A stretch of DNA of 64,000 nucleotides, taken from contig CAYZJB010000004.1 in assembly GCA_964478735.1 (NCBI GenBank), positions 20,228 to 84,227 on the forward strand, given 5' to 3'. Within the stretch, counting starts at the first letter, position 1, and every line of letters begins with the position of its first letter. Position numbers and translations under genes: made by a program. A model generated the notes under the pieces. The model did no database searches and was not told the DNA's origin. It saw only the letters and a list, made by a program, of their open reading frames with translations. This DNA is from CAYZJB01 sp964478735 (GTDB lineage Bacteria; CLD3; SB21). This document shows positions 1-10,700 of this stretch, in pieces.

Positions 1-600
1 TCATGATCCATCCTGTCGATCAGCCACGACGACATCGTATTGATCCATGAAGGTTCCGATGGATATCTCTGGATCGGAACGTTCGGCGGCGGAATCAACC
101 GGTTGGATTCACGAACATCTGAATTGCTCCGATTTCCTAACCCTCCCGGCCGGTACTGTATGGGACATCGAGGGCGATGGTTCGGGACATCTGTGGCTTG
201 CGACCGGGCATCCATTCTCAGGCTCACCGTTCATGAAGACGATGCCACCGTATTCAAGGCGCTTTGCGCGGGTGCGAGCGGTTATCTGATCAAAACATCC
301 GAACCGGCAAAAATTATCGCATCGATCCGTGACCTTCATGCCGGAGGAGCGCCCATGTCGCCCTCCATCGCTCGAATGGTCGTTCGCAGTTTTCAGAAAC
401 CGGTGCAGCACCATCTCACCGTTCGCGAAAAAGAAATTTTGGATTACCTATGCAGTGGGCATTCCTATCGTTCGATTGCCCATGCGTTGACCATCAGCAA
501 GGATACGGTACACGCCCACTTAAAGAACATTTATCGTAAGCTCGAAGTCAACTCCATGTCGGAGGCGGTTCTGAAGGCCATTCGGGATCGAATTGTTTAA
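1..600 (+). pseudogene. Chimeric remnant: propeller sensor joined to LuxR-type response regulator
   Basis: The first ~150 bases encode a two-component-regulator propeller blade (YLWIGTFGGGINRLD) in one frame. Bases ~150-207 continue the propeller in the next frame (TVWDIEGDGSGHLWLATG). From ~208 the sequence becomes the second half of a receiver domain (ILRLTVHEDD, then CAGASGYLIKT with the conserved Lys), followed by a complete LuxR/NarL helix-turn-helix ending at 600. The transmembrane part, the whole kinase core and the phospho-acceptor half of the receiver are missing. An in-frame TGA also lies at bases 4-6. The intact propeller kinase and regulator just downstream have the same order, so this looks like a paralogous pair collapsed by deletion. 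An ATG at 40 opens a 186-codon frame, but that product could not be a normal regulator. Confidence 0.75.
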
Positions 601-696
601 GACGCATTCCCCTTTTGGGGAAGAAGAAGCGTTCCTCGCGGAACGTTTACGCTTGGGAAAGACAAAATGTTTCGGTTTTAAAGAAAAACTACCTTC

Positions 697-718
697 ACGG
701 GTAATCTCACCCGTTTTT
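697..718 (+). terminator. Rho-independent terminator after the regulator remnant
   Basis: ACGGGT and ACCCGT form a 6-bp stem around a 6-nt loop and are followed directly by a T run. It lies ~100 bases after the remnant's stop. The rest of 601-906 holds two further short hairpins, TTCCCC/GGGGAA near 606-621 and CGTTCC/GGAACG near 630-645, and no supportable gene. The promoter of the next gene must lie here but is not obvious. Confidence 0.55.
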
Positions 719-906
719 CACGTCACCACTCTCCAAAAAACATCCCCATTCAGGGAATTGTTTCACCTTCTCGATTAGCATAGACTACCGTAGGATCCAA
801 AACGTTCAGGCGACGCCTGTTGACGAGCGACTCCAGAGTTTATGCTGTTTATTCTGATAATCATGATGCCGTGTGGTCGTCGATGGATCGTCTGTTCGTA
901 TAACTT

Positions 907-3846
907 TTGGGAAATCATTTTTTGAACGCATTCATTTTTTTACGCTCCCTTTGTATTGCCGCTTCCCTTCAAGCGCAAAAATTTGTCCAGTTTACCGGAT
1001 CGACGCCCATGACGCCGCATCGGATGATTCAAGACCGTGCCGGCTACATCTGGATGGCGTCCTATCGGGGTTTGAATCGATATGACGGCCATACGTTCAA
1101 AACGTTCGAACATGCCGTATATGATTCGACGTCCCTTTCCCACGAGATCGTCAATGATCTTCTGGAAGACAACGATGGACAACTGTGGATTGCGACCGAA
1201 GATGGCATTGACCGCTACGTTTCACGGACAGAATCTTTTGAACACATTCGTTTTCAAAACAGCAGCCTGAGGCCCAATAACGTTCGACGGTTATTTCAAA
1301 CTCGGGACGGTCGTTACTGGGCGGCCACGCTTTTTTCGGTTTTTCAATTTGATCCGCGAAAAGGTGCGGTGTCCCATTACCCGGGGTTTGATCGACTCGG
1401 CAAAGGAGTTGTTCGTCAATTTGTCGAATGGAATCGACACGTGTGGCTTCTGACCATGCGAGGGCAATTGTATCGTCACGATCCCGTTTCAAAAAGTTTT
1501 CACCTTATCGATGTATCGGAAGATTGGATCGGGCGCATCGTGATCGATCTGGAAAATAATCTCTGGATCCTATCCTCCCGCACGGTCATCAAAATGAATC
1601 CGACCGGCATCGTATCGGCGCGTTATCAGGTCGATCATGCGTTACGCGACAGAGAAATTCTGGACGCCTTAATCGTCGACAATGGGATCTGGATAGGTAC
1701 CGACGACGGCCTTTTCCATTTCGATACGTCGGGCGGGCACATACGATCGATACAAGACTATATGGACAGGGATTATCTTGGCGGTCGTCGATCCATCGTA
1801 TCGCTGTTGAGGGATCGCGAGGAAACCGTGTGGGCGTCGATACAGAGCAGCGGGCTTTACCGGTACAGTCCTTTCCGTCCGGATTTTCGCATCGTGCGCC
1901 ATGATCCGGAGCGTCGTCGTTCACTCGGTTCCAATATGGTATTTCGAATTTACGAAGACTCTGATTCGATTTTATGGATCGTAACCTCCGGCCGCGAGAT
2001 CAATAAAATCGATACCGACGGCTCCATTACTCGAATCAAATCGAATGGCTTCGGAGTCCGGTCGTTTGCCGATGTGGGAGACGGGTCGCTCTGGATAGGC
2101 AAGTTGCGAGGATTGGAGCGAATTCACAGACTAACCGGAAAATCGATACGGCTGCAAAAAGAATTAGAAGTTTTTCAAGACGTTGCCGTCACCGAGATGC
2201 TGTCGTTGGATCAACAAAGCTGGCTATTTGGAACGTCCAGGGGTGTGGCGCATGTGACCCGAACAAACGATGTCGTGAACGTCAAATGGTATCGTTCGAA
2301 TTCGGACACGAACAGTCTTTCGTCCGACCTTATCTTTGCACTTTATCGCAGTCACCGCGGAGGGGCGTGGTTGGGAACGGAGGCCGGCCTCGACTATCTG
2401 GACTATCGTGCCGGCCGGGTGTTCAGGACCCATCAAGGGTCGGGTTTTCAATCGGGGATGATGACCAGTTTGTGGGAAGATTCTCTCGGGCGTGTCTGGG
2501 TCGGAACATACGGTCATGGTTTGAAAGTTTATGATCCGTCCACCGGATCCTGGCGCAGTTATACCAAACGTGAAGGGCTGCCGAACGATCAGATTTACGG
2601 AATTCTTTCCGATGGCCGAGGCTGTTTGTGGTTAACGACGAACAACGGTCTGTGCCGTTTTTCCATCCATGACGAACAGATTCGCTGGTTTACTGAGGAC
2701 GACGGGATTGCGGGAAATGAATTTAACGAAGGGGCGTGGTGCCGTCGACGAAACGGTTCGATCGTGCTGGGTGGGCCCCGAGGCTTGACGTTATTCCATC
2801 CGGAACGAATCAAAACGAATCCCTATGTACCAGGAATTCAAATTGAAGGAATGGAGATCAACGGCGCGTTTGTGCGTACCGGTTCTGATGAATGGAAGAT
2901 GTCTTCGAGTGATAACTCATTTGAGATCATGTACACCGCGTTAAGTTTTCTGGTATCCAGCAAAAACCGTTTTCAATACCGGCTGCAAGGTTACGATGCC
3001 GGCTGGGTCGATGCCAAATACCGGCGCAGCGCTCCATACAGCAATGTTCCACCGGGCCAATACACTTTTCAGGTCCGGGGGTCGAATAATGACGGCGTGT
3101 GGAATATGGCCGGTGCCAGCCTTCGGATAGCGGTTTTACCGGAAGTGTGGCAAACGTGGTGGTTCGTGGCACTGGTGTGCGTGGTCGTCGGAGCGTCGGT
3201 GTATGGCCTGGTCGCATTCCGAGTACGGCAACTCCTGGCGGTCGAGCGGCTTCGGACAACCATTGCCGCCGATCTTCATGATTCTGTCGGGAGCGGCCTG
3301 ACCGATATTTCCATCCTTACGCAGTTGGTCGTCCAACAGCTTGACCAGCGCACGCGGGGCCAGGTCGAGCAGCATCTCGTCAAAATTCACGAAACGACCG
3401 ACGGCATAATCAAAAGTTTTGGCGACATCATCTGGATTGTCAATCCCAAACGGGACTCTCTCTCAGACCTTATCATCCGAACGAAGGATTTCTATCAGGA
3501 CGTCTTGGCCCAGCTCGGTGTCCAGTTTACAACCAGCAATCTTAACGATTTACAAAATCTGAAGCTAAAATTGGAGAAAAAGCAGCAATTGTACCTATTA
3601 ATAAAGGAGGCCATCCATAATAGCTTGAAACACAGTCAATGTCATCAAATCCATCTCGATGTCGCCGTGGATCGGACCGATTTCAAGATATCCATTACCG
3701 ATGACGGACAGGGCTTCCGGTTAAACGGCGAGACGGGTAATGGTTTAAAAAACATGCGGATGCGTGCCAGTCACTTGGGCGGTTCTCTTCTCATCCAGTC
3801 GTCACCCGGTGCGGGTACACGCGTCGAAATACAAGGAAAGGTATAA
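907..3846 (+). CDS. Propeller-type sensor histidine kinase
   Basis: The product is a membrane sensor kinase of 979 aa. A signal segment ending near SLQAQ is followed by repeated Reg_prop blades (such as GYIWMASYRGLNRYD, QLWIATEDGIDRY and RVWVGTYGHGLKVYD) forming two seven-bladed periplasmic propellers. A Y_Y_Y domain (FQYRLQGYD, PPGQYTFQVRGSNNDG) and one membrane helix near residues 745-768 come next. The HisKA_3 domain has its phospho-accepting His near residue 791 (ADLHDSVGSGL), and the HATPase domain shows an N box (EAIHNSLKHS) and G box (DDGQGF, GNGLKNM). An in-frame stop at 901 limits the start to TTG 907 or TTG 922; no clear ribosome site separates them. The response regulator begins one base after the stop, so the two form a pair. 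The ligand is unknown; in Bacteroidota such sensors often detect glycans. Confidence 0.93.
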   Translation: MGNHFLNAFIFLRSLCIAASLQAQKFVQFTGSTPMTPHRMIQDRAGYIWMASYRGLNRYDGHTFKTFEHAVYDSTSLSHEIVNDLLEDNDGQLWIATEDGIDRYVSRTESFEHIRFQNSSLRPNNVRRLFQTRDGRYWAATLFSVFQFDPRKGAVSHYPGFDRLGKGVVRQFVEWNRHVWLLTMRGQLYRHDPVSKSFHLIDVSEDWIGRIVIDLENNLWILSSRTVIKMNPTGIVSARYQVDHALRDREILDALIVDNGIWIGTDDGLFHFDTSGGHIRSIQDYMDRDYLGGRRSIVSLLRDREETVWASIQSSGLYRYSPFRPDFRIVRHDPERRRSLGSNMVFRIYEDSDSILWIVTSGREINKIDTDGSITRIKSNGFGVRSFADVGDGSLWIGKLRGLERIHRLTGKSIRLQKELEVFQDVAVTEMLSLDQQSWLFGTSRGVAHVTRTNDVVNVKWYRSNSDTNSLSSDLIFALYRSHRGGAWLGTEAGLDYLDYRAGRVFRTHQGSGFQSGMMTSLWEDSLGRVWVGTYGHGLKVYDPSTGSWRSYTKREGLPNDQIYGILSDGRGCLWLTTNNGLCRFSIHDEQIRWFTEDDGIAGNEFNEGAWCRRRNGSIVLGGPRGLTLFHPERIKTNPYVPGIQIEGMEINGAFVRTGSDEWKMSSSDNSFEIMYTALSFLVSSKNRFQYRLQGYDAGWVDAKYRRSAPYSNVPPGQYTFQVRGSNNDGVWNMAGASLRIAVLPEVWQTWWFVALVCVVVGASVYGLVAFRVRQLLAVERLRTTIAADLHDSVGSGLTDISILTQLVVQQLDQRTRGQVEQHLVKIHETTDGIIKSFGDIIWIVNPKRDSLSDLIIRTKDFYQDVLAQLGVQFTTSNLNDLQNLKLKLEKKQQLYLLIKEAIHNSLKHSQCHQIHLDVAVDRTDFKISITDDGQGFRLNGETGNGLKNMRMRASHLGGSLLIQSSPGAGTRVEIQGKV

Positions 3847-3847
3847 A

Positions 3848-4495
3848 ATGAGAAATGCGATTCGAACGATCGTCGTTGACGACAATGAGACCGTCAGAGA
3901 AGGCTTGGCGGCTTTGATCAACGGAACAGAAGGCTACCAGTGCGTGGCGCAGTACAGCAATTGCGAAAGTCTGCTCAACCAGATCGATCGGTACTGGGCG
4001 GACGTCATTCTGATGGATATCCGGCTGCCCGGAATCAGCGGTATCGAAGGGGCAAAACGGATCAAACAACGTTTTCCTCAGGCCAATATTCTGATGTTGA
4101 CCGTGTATGAGGAAAACGACCTGATCTTCGATGCCGTTTGCGCCGGTGCGTCCGGCTATCTGCTCAAGCGAACGCCTCCGGCACGACTTCTGGAAGCCGT
4201 CCGGGAAGCGTACGAAGGCGGTTCACCGATGAACTCACAAATCGCGCGGCGTCTCTTGACCATGATTCAAGAAAAAAGCGCAAGGCCGGAAATCGAATCC
4301 GGGGAGTCGTTCAACGAGCGGGAAAAGAACATCCTTGTCCGACTCGCCCAGGGACAAACGTATGAAGAGATTGCACAGGAACTATTTATCAGCGCCAATA
4401 CGGTCAAATATTACGTTCGTAAAATTTATCAGAAACTGCACGCTTCATCCAAATCGGAAGCGATATCAAAAGCGATACGAGCTGGAATGATTTAG
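3848..4495 (+). CDS. LuxR/NarL-family response regulator
   Basis: The protein has 215 aa: an N-terminal receiver and a C-terminal LuxR-type DNA-binding helix-turn-helix. Asp11/Asp12 form the acidic pocket, Asp57 (VILMDIRLPG) is the phospho-acceptor, Thr85 is the switch residue and Lys107 is in SGYLLKRT. The HTH carries the family pattern FNEREKNILVRLAQGQTYEE followed by ISANTVKYYVRKIYQKL. The ATG at 3848 lies one base after the kinase stop, which fits a cognate HisKA_3 partner; longer frames starting inside the kinase gene are not needed. A terminator follows within 25 bases. The target genes are not shown, but the TonB receptor gene starting ~360 bases downstream is the natural candidate. 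Confidence 0.95.
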   Translation: MRNAIRTIVVDDNETVREGLAALINGTEGYQCVAQYSNCESLLNQIDRYWADVILMDIRLPGISGIEGAKRIKQRFPQANILMLTVYEENDLIFDAVCAGASGYLLKRTPPARLLEAVREAYEGGSPMNSQIARRLLTMIQEKSARPEIESGESFNEREKNILVRLAQGQTYEEIAQELFISANTVKYYVRKIYQKLHASSKSEAISKAIRAGMI

Positions 4496-4518
4496 TTCTA
4501 GCCGACATCTCCTGATTC

Positions 4519-4545
4519 AAAAACCCCGAGCCCATCGGGGTTTTT
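4519..4545 (+). terminator. Rho-independent terminator of the two-component operon
   Basis: AAAAACCCCGA and TCGGGGTTTTT pair perfectly around a 5-nt loop, with the T run forming part of the 3' arm. It separates the regulator from the TonB receptor transcript. The remaining ~300 bases up to 4854 show no gene and must hold the receptor's promoter and leader. Confidence 0.85.
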
Positions 4546-4853
4546 GTTATTCGAAGCATCCAGCGGTTTTCAAAAGACTTAGAGTTCTCTGGACGGTCGA
4601 AAAATCTATCCATCGAGGTAAACTTTGACCCTTTTAAGGGAGTTCATAAGCGTCAGGACTACCCGGTCAGTTCATTGTTCAACGTAGCCACAGCGTCTAC
4701 ATTAACCGCGCGACACACATCATATCTCAACGATTCTGTTCGACATTGCTTTTTTCAGACCGTCCTGAAACGCAAAGTGAAAGGAGACTCGCCACGCCCA
4801 TGCGACTAAATTTCCTTTTTTATCCACCGCATTCCTTAACCAAGGAGGACAGT

Positions 4854-7766
4854 ATGCGACATGTTACCAAACGCCTGCGAATGGCGCTGGTCATGGCCTG
4901 TTTTGTGCCGCAGTTGGTTCTGGCCGGCACGAACGGCAAAATAACCGGTCTTGTCAAAGACAAGGAAACCGGCGACGCCCTTCCGGGCGTGAACATCATT
5001 CTCGAAGGTACCACGATGGGCGCCGCGACGAATGCATCCGGAGAGTTTTTGATCATCAATGTGCCGGCCGGTGTGTACACCGTGTCGACCAGCATGATCG
5101 GGTACTCGAAAGTGACGAAGCAAAATGTCCGCGTACTGCCGGACTTTACGACGCGTTTGGACTTCGACTTGAGCGCGGCGGATCTGGGCGGCCAGGAAGT
5201 CGTCATCGTCGCGGAACGGCCCCTGATCCAGAAGGACCAAACGATGACCATGAGCGTCACGTCGTCCGATGAAATCAAAAATCTGCCGGTTCGCGGCTTC
5301 GCCAACGTGGCGACGCTGGGCGTTGGTATAACGATCGGCAACCTGAGATCGGTCGACGGCGGATTTGATAACATCAACGTCCGCGGCGGTCGTCCCAGTG
5401 AAACGGGCGTGATTGTTGACGGATTTTTGCAGAATAATCTATTGACGGGCGTTTCAACGGCTCAACTTCCCAGCGGTTCAGTCGAAGAACTGGTCGTCAT
5501 CACCGGTGGATTCGATGCCGAGTTCGGACGCAATCAGTCCGGCATCATTCAAGTTACCTCCAAGGCGGGCGGACAGAGGTATTCGGGGTTTGCTGAATAC
5601 GTCAATGATCGTCCGATGTTCGCTTTGAACAAAGACCATTATTTCGGATATGACGTTTACAGCGCGGGTATCGGCGGTCCGTTGATCCCGGGAAATAATA
5701 ACATACGGTTCTTCATTTCCGGCGAAGCCAAAGACATCACGGATGCCGATCCCAGTGTAACCGGATTCCCGGTCTATTCCCTGTCCGATGCAGGCACCCG
5801 TGGAGCCGCGGGAGAGTTGGACACGCTGATCTTCGAAACCACGTCGGATCCGACCAAGGTCAAATTTGATAAAGGCGCTCGGCCAAAAAATTCCACCGGC
5901 TACGGCGTCAACAGTGATCGGGGCATCGCCCTGCAATCGAAACTGACTTACCAGGCGACTCCTTCACTGCGTTTTGACCTGAGCGGTAATTACACCAAAA
6001 ACTGGCGGCGATTGTTTACTACGGATCAGACGGTCTCGTTGGATCTTGTCCAACGCCGTCCACTGGAAAACATCAATGTTGGTATGATCGCGACGTACAC
6101 ACTGAACGAACGAAGTTTCTTTGACGTCGGCGCCAATTACTTCAAAAACAAGAGACGGATCTTGCATGACGTGTATGGATTCGATCCCAACACGTATATC
6201 GGGAAAGGAACGGGCACGACGGGATTCACGACCTATTACAATGACAATATCTTTAACGATATCGGATCCAGTGATCGAAACTTCCGCGAAGATCGCGACC
6301 AGTACTGGGCCGTGAAAGCGAATTACGTCAACCAGATTGACAAGCATAACCAGTTGAAAGCCGGTTTCGATTACTTCCGTCATGAAGTACGTTTCCTGAA
6401 TATTCTTGATAACGACAATCCTTCCACGGGTTCGAACGACAATGTCGGATTCATCGTCGATGAGAACAACAATCTGAAGGAAAACAATAAAGACGATCTG
6501 GATAATCGCCTGATCGGTCCGGCCAATCCGGTGTCGTTTGCTACGTACCTGCAGGATAAGTTGGAATACGAAGGATTGGTCGTTCGTGCAGGTTTAAGAT
6601 ATGATCTGTTCAATCCCGGGATCAAGCGGATCAAGAATCTGGCCGATCCTACCGGACAAACGGATCCCGATCAAATTGGGGTTGTCGTGGGCGGCCGGAA
6701 CCTTGCGGGATCTTTAGGTTCCGAGGATTATAAAGACGGCAAGACCCAGCACAAGTTCAGTCCGCGATTCAGCGTGAGTTTCCCCGTTTCTGAGCGGACA
6801 CAATTCCGAATGAGCTACGGCAAGTTCTTCCAGCAGCCCGATCTGCAGAACCTGTATGTCAGTCCGGACTTCCTAAGCCGGCAGTCGATTGCTCCTCCGT
6901 TTGCGACGGTGGTCGGCAATACCAATCTGGAGCCGGAACAAAGCACCCAGTATGAAGTCGGCTTACGCCGTGCCATTTCCGATCATTTTGCCATCGATCT
7001 GAGCGCCTATTACAAGGACATCCAGGGTCTGACACAGGCCAACCTGGTCAACTCGGTGCCCAATGCGTTGATCATGACGACCAACGACGACGAAGGTATT
7101 ATTCAGGGCGTTACGATGGCGATGGATCTGCGGCGTGTCGGTAAGTTCCAGGGACGTGTGGCGTATACTCTCCAGTCCGCACGTGGAACCGGTTCCGGAC
7201 AGGCGACGAATTTCCGTTCGGCCTGGCTCGGATTCCAGAGCGTCAAGCTTAGCGCACCGTTGAATTTCGATCAAACGCACACGATCAATGCGAATCTCGA
7301 TATTCGGAATGCCAAAGGAGAAGGACCGGCGATCGGCGGATCTCGCCTTCTCGAAGAAGCGGGCTTGAACATACAGCTGAACACCGCGAGCGGCTTGCCG
7401 TATACGCCGTTTTCGATCGTTGCTTTCCAGACCCGAGGTGTTCCTCAGGGACGGACGATAGGACGCCGGAACAGCCAGCGCCAGCCGTGGACGGTCCGTA
7501 TCGATTTGAAAGCCGACAAGACCATCCATTTCAGCGAACGGTTCAATACGAATATCTACGTTCAGGTGCTCAATGTGCTGAATCGCAAGAACGTGATCGC
7601 AGTTTATCCGTCTACCGGACGTGCGGATGACAATGGATTCCTGTCGACGGCTGCGGGTCAGGCACTGAGCGATCGTCAGAAACAGCAGTATGACGTCATC
7701 TACAATAACGGCTTGTTCTATGACACGCCGATGCAGGCGCGGCTTGGCGTCCTGTTTAATTTCTAA
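4854..7766 (+). CDS. TonB-dependent outer-membrane receptor with carboxypeptidase-regulatory-like domain
   Basis: The 970-aa protein begins with a signal peptide (MRHVTKRLRMALVMACFV, ending near VLAG). A CarboxypepD_reg-like Ig domain at about residues 25-110 (GKITGLVKDKETGDALPGVN) follows, then a plug domain (~115-235, with NINVRGGRPSETGVIVDG and FDAEFGRNQSGIIQV). A long beta-barrel ends in a C-terminal Phe (LGVLFNF), as outer-membrane porins do. The start at 4854 is chosen because AGGAGG lies 6 bases upstream; the in-frame ATG at 4800 and the frame opening at 4746 lack such a site. It is probably the energised pore of the three-gene block that includes the 1324-aa exported protein and the PorV-like barrel. 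The substrate is unknown. Confidence 0.93.
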   Translation: MRHVTKRLRMALVMACFVPQLVLAGTNGKITGLVKDKETGDALPGVNIILEGTTMGAATNASGEFLIINVPAGVYTVSTSMIGYSKVTKQNVRVLPDFTTRLDFDLSAADLGGQEVVIVAERPLIQKDQTMTMSVTSSDEIKNLPVRGFANVATLGVGITIGNLRSVDGGFDNINVRGGRPSETGVIVDGFLQNNLLTGVSTAQLPSGSVEELVVITGGFDAEFGRNQSGIIQVTSKAGGQRYSGFAEYVNDRPMFALNKDHYFGYDVYSAGIGGPLIPGNNNIRFFISGEAKDITDADPSVTGFPVYSLSDAGTRGAAGELDTLIFETTSDPTKVKFDKGARPKNSTGYGVNSDRGIALQSKLTYQATPSLRFDLSGNYTKNWRRLFTTDQTVSLDLVQRRPLENINVGMIATYTLNERSFFDVGANYFKNKRRILHDVYGFDPNTYIGKGTGTTGFTTYYNDNIFNDIGSSDRNFREDRDQYWAVKANYVNQIDKHNQLKAGFDYFRHEVRFLNILDNDNPSTGSNDNVGFIVDENNNLKENNKDDLDNRLIGPANPVSFATYLQDKLEYEGLVVRAGLRYDLFNPGIKRIKNLADPTGQTDPDQIGVVVGGRNLAGSLGSEDYKDGKTQHKFSPRFSVSFPVSERTQFRMSYGKFFQQPDLQNLYVSPDFLSRQSIAPPFATVVGNTNLEPEQSTQYEVGLRRAISDHFAIDLSAYYKDIQGLTQANLVNSVPNALIMTTNDDEGIIQGVTMAMDLRRVGKFQGRVAYTLQSARGTGSGQATNFRSAWLGFQSVKLSAPLNFDQTHTINANLDIRNAKGEGPAIGGSRLLEEAGLNIQLNTASGLPYTPFSIVAFQTRGVPQGRTIGRRNSQRQPWTVRIDLKADKTIHFSERFNTNIYVQVLNVLNRKNVIAVYPSTGRADDNGFLSTAAGQALSDRQKQQYDVIYNNGLFYDTPMQARLGVLFNF

Positions 7767-7796
7767 TCGTACGGATCAATACTGGAGAATTTTGAC

Positions 7797-10700
7797 ATGA
7801 ATAAAATCAAAAATACGCTGATCGTGGGCGCCCTTATCGGTGCTCTCGTATTCGCGTTCAGTGACTGGTCGACGGCGCGTGTAGACAAAAATACACGTCT
7901 CCGTGCCAAACTTCGCAAGGCGGACATCGTCGACATTGTCAATGTCGGGTACAACAACTGGAATTACATCATGCGTAACCAGGGGTCCTATTTTTACGAT
8001 GCTCCGAACGGAAACCCCGGGGGTGAATTCCCCCGGGGCTCCGGCAATACCATCGTGTTTGCCGCCGGTGTGTATGTCGGAACGTTGAAAGACGGTGTAC
8101 CCGTGGTCAGCGAAACGGAATTTGCTACCGAATTTCAACCTGGCCGTATTTCAAATTCCGATGTGCCTTTTGACGAATTGGAAGCCGAAGATCCGACTCG
8201 TGCCGATTTGCAAGTCTACCTGATCGATCGGTCTGCGTCCGGTTCGGATTATGCCAACTGGCCGAGTGATGCGCCCAAAAATAGTTTGGGTCAACCTGCT
8301 CTAATTGCCGATGCCCAGACGTGGGCGGTATTCAACGATCTGGACATAACGCTGAGTCAGGAAGGGACGAGCATCAGTCCCGATCCGGGTTTGGGTCTGG
8401 AAATCGTTTTGGAATCCTTTGCTTTCAATGCCGGACCTCTGAGCAATGTTGTCTATTGTAAGTTTACGATCAAGAACGAGACGAATACCGATTATTCGGA
8501 TTCGTATCTGGGTATGTGGATGGACGCCGATGTCGATGCGAATAATTCTACAAATGATATCGTCGGTATCGATACGGTACGGGGTTTGGGTTTTGTCTAT
8601 AATTCGGACAATTCAGATTTTCCGGGTGCTGCCGGGTTTGACTTCTTACAGGGCCCGGTCGTCGATACGACCACCGTTGCTTCCAGTCTGGTTAACAAGT
8701 TCCGAAACAACAAAGTGACGCTGGTTTATGATCCTGCAGAGAACCGGTATATTCCGACGACGTTGCCGGGGAATCAGATCTGGCTTGGCGCGACGGCTTT
8801 CAATACGTATGCAAATGGTACCGATCCGCAGAATAACGAAGAGCGGTACAACCTGCTGGCCGGGCGTTTTACCGATGGAAATCCCAAAACCGGTACCGGC
8901 GCCTGCGACTATTACGCGTTTCGCGGCGATCCGATTACCCAACAGGGGAGTCCGGACGTCGGAGCCCCTCCGGGATCCGATCAGCGAATTTTGCACTGCG
9001 TCGGACCTTTTGTGATCGATGCCGGGTCGTCGCAGGAGGTATGGGTTGGAGTTGTCGGAGCGCAAGGAACGGATCGCCTGGATGCCATTCGGGTACTGCG
9101 CAATACGGATGATCAAGCTCAAATTACATTCGAAGCGGGTTTAATCGCGCCAGCTCCTCCCAATGTACCACAGATCAATGTTACAGGACTGGATGGCGCC
9201 GTGGCCATCACTTGGCAGAACAATGCGGAATATTCCGAAGATATCGCAGGTGAGATTCTGGAAATTGACCAGGCGCATGGCTATACCGCCGATTACAGAA
9301 AAAACGATTTCCAGGGATATCGTGTTTGGAAAAGCCGGACTGGAATTGTAGGCAGCTACACGGTACTTGCGGAATTCGATCTGGCGGATGGGATCACAAC
9401 AGTGATCAATCAGGTCATCAATACGGCTGGAAATTTGGAGATTCGTGAAGAGCGTCTGGGAGATGACGTGGGTCTTCGCTATTCCTTCATTGATAACGAT
9501 GTGGTGAACGGACAGGCCTACTTTTACTCCGTTACGGCTTATGATGCCCAACCTTATATCGCGGGTCCCGGCGTATTCAGTCTTGGAACGACACAGACAT
9601 TGATAAAGGGCGAAGCGACCGGTATCATTCTTTCCGATACCGAGCCGGTTGCGATTTGGGATCAAGGGGATATCTATCTTGACTCACTCGCGATGGTGAG
9701 CGATGCCACTTATGGTTCAAACGGTGGAACGCTTATCGGTGATACCGTTTATGTTGAAGTCGATACACATACCGTCGGTAGCACGCCTCAACTGGCCATC
9801 CACGCCTTTGTTGCCACATCGGTCGAGCGAGAAGAGTTCAATTTCGATTTCAACAGTCTTGCACCGGCATTCCGTGTGGAGGGAATCGAATCGCCGGATG
9901 ACGTGTCGCTCGGGGATGGAGTTTCGACAAATGTGACATTCGGTTTCAGCGACGGGCATGACGAAGCCAATATCTTCCGGCTTAAGGTCGTGGATATACA
10001 ACAATACGATGGCTCGATTCCTGCACCTTCAGGACTTCCGATTTCGTTGGAAACATCGCCGACGGCCAATGTAGTGTCCGTCATACCGATGAGTGCTCTG
10101 ATTGGTCAGAATTTTGACGCCTCGGTGTCTGATGTTGTCCATACCGGGCCCAGCGACGGAGCGATAACAGTGGAAATTATCGATCCGACAAAAGTTCGAA
10201 GTGTAGACTACTCGCTGAGCTTTTTCACTATTCCGACGGACTGTACGGGGGCCCCGCTCCGGGGTGATGACTTCCTTCCGGCCAATGGAATTGCATATCG
10301 TATTCAGGTTGGTTCCAGCATTCTTACTCTCGACTCTCGTACGGACGATCCGAGAACCTATTATGATGTCAATGGAAACGATACGTTCAACGTTGGAATC
10401 GATGTTCGTCTCGATGACTCTAAGTTTGGAGTCGATCAGGCGGTTGTTGGCATAACCGCTACTGAACAACCGGTCATCGTCGATGGAATGAAAATTACGG
10501 TTTTTGGACCCTCCAATGACGTGAAATTCTTCCAACTCATTGCAACGGCGGCAGGTACGCTGGCCGTTCCCGATATGGCTGCGTTCGCTTTCAATGGAAG
10601 CGGGTTCCCAACGATTGACGGTGGTGCGGCCGGAAATGATTATACGGCTCTTGGTGCGGGTGCTTTGAATGATCGACCCAACGTTCCGAATCTATTGACC

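Noticed and set aside
4746..4853. Upstream extension of the TonB receptor frame
   Set aside because: It adds polar residues before a good signal peptide, and AGGAGG sits just before ATG 4854.
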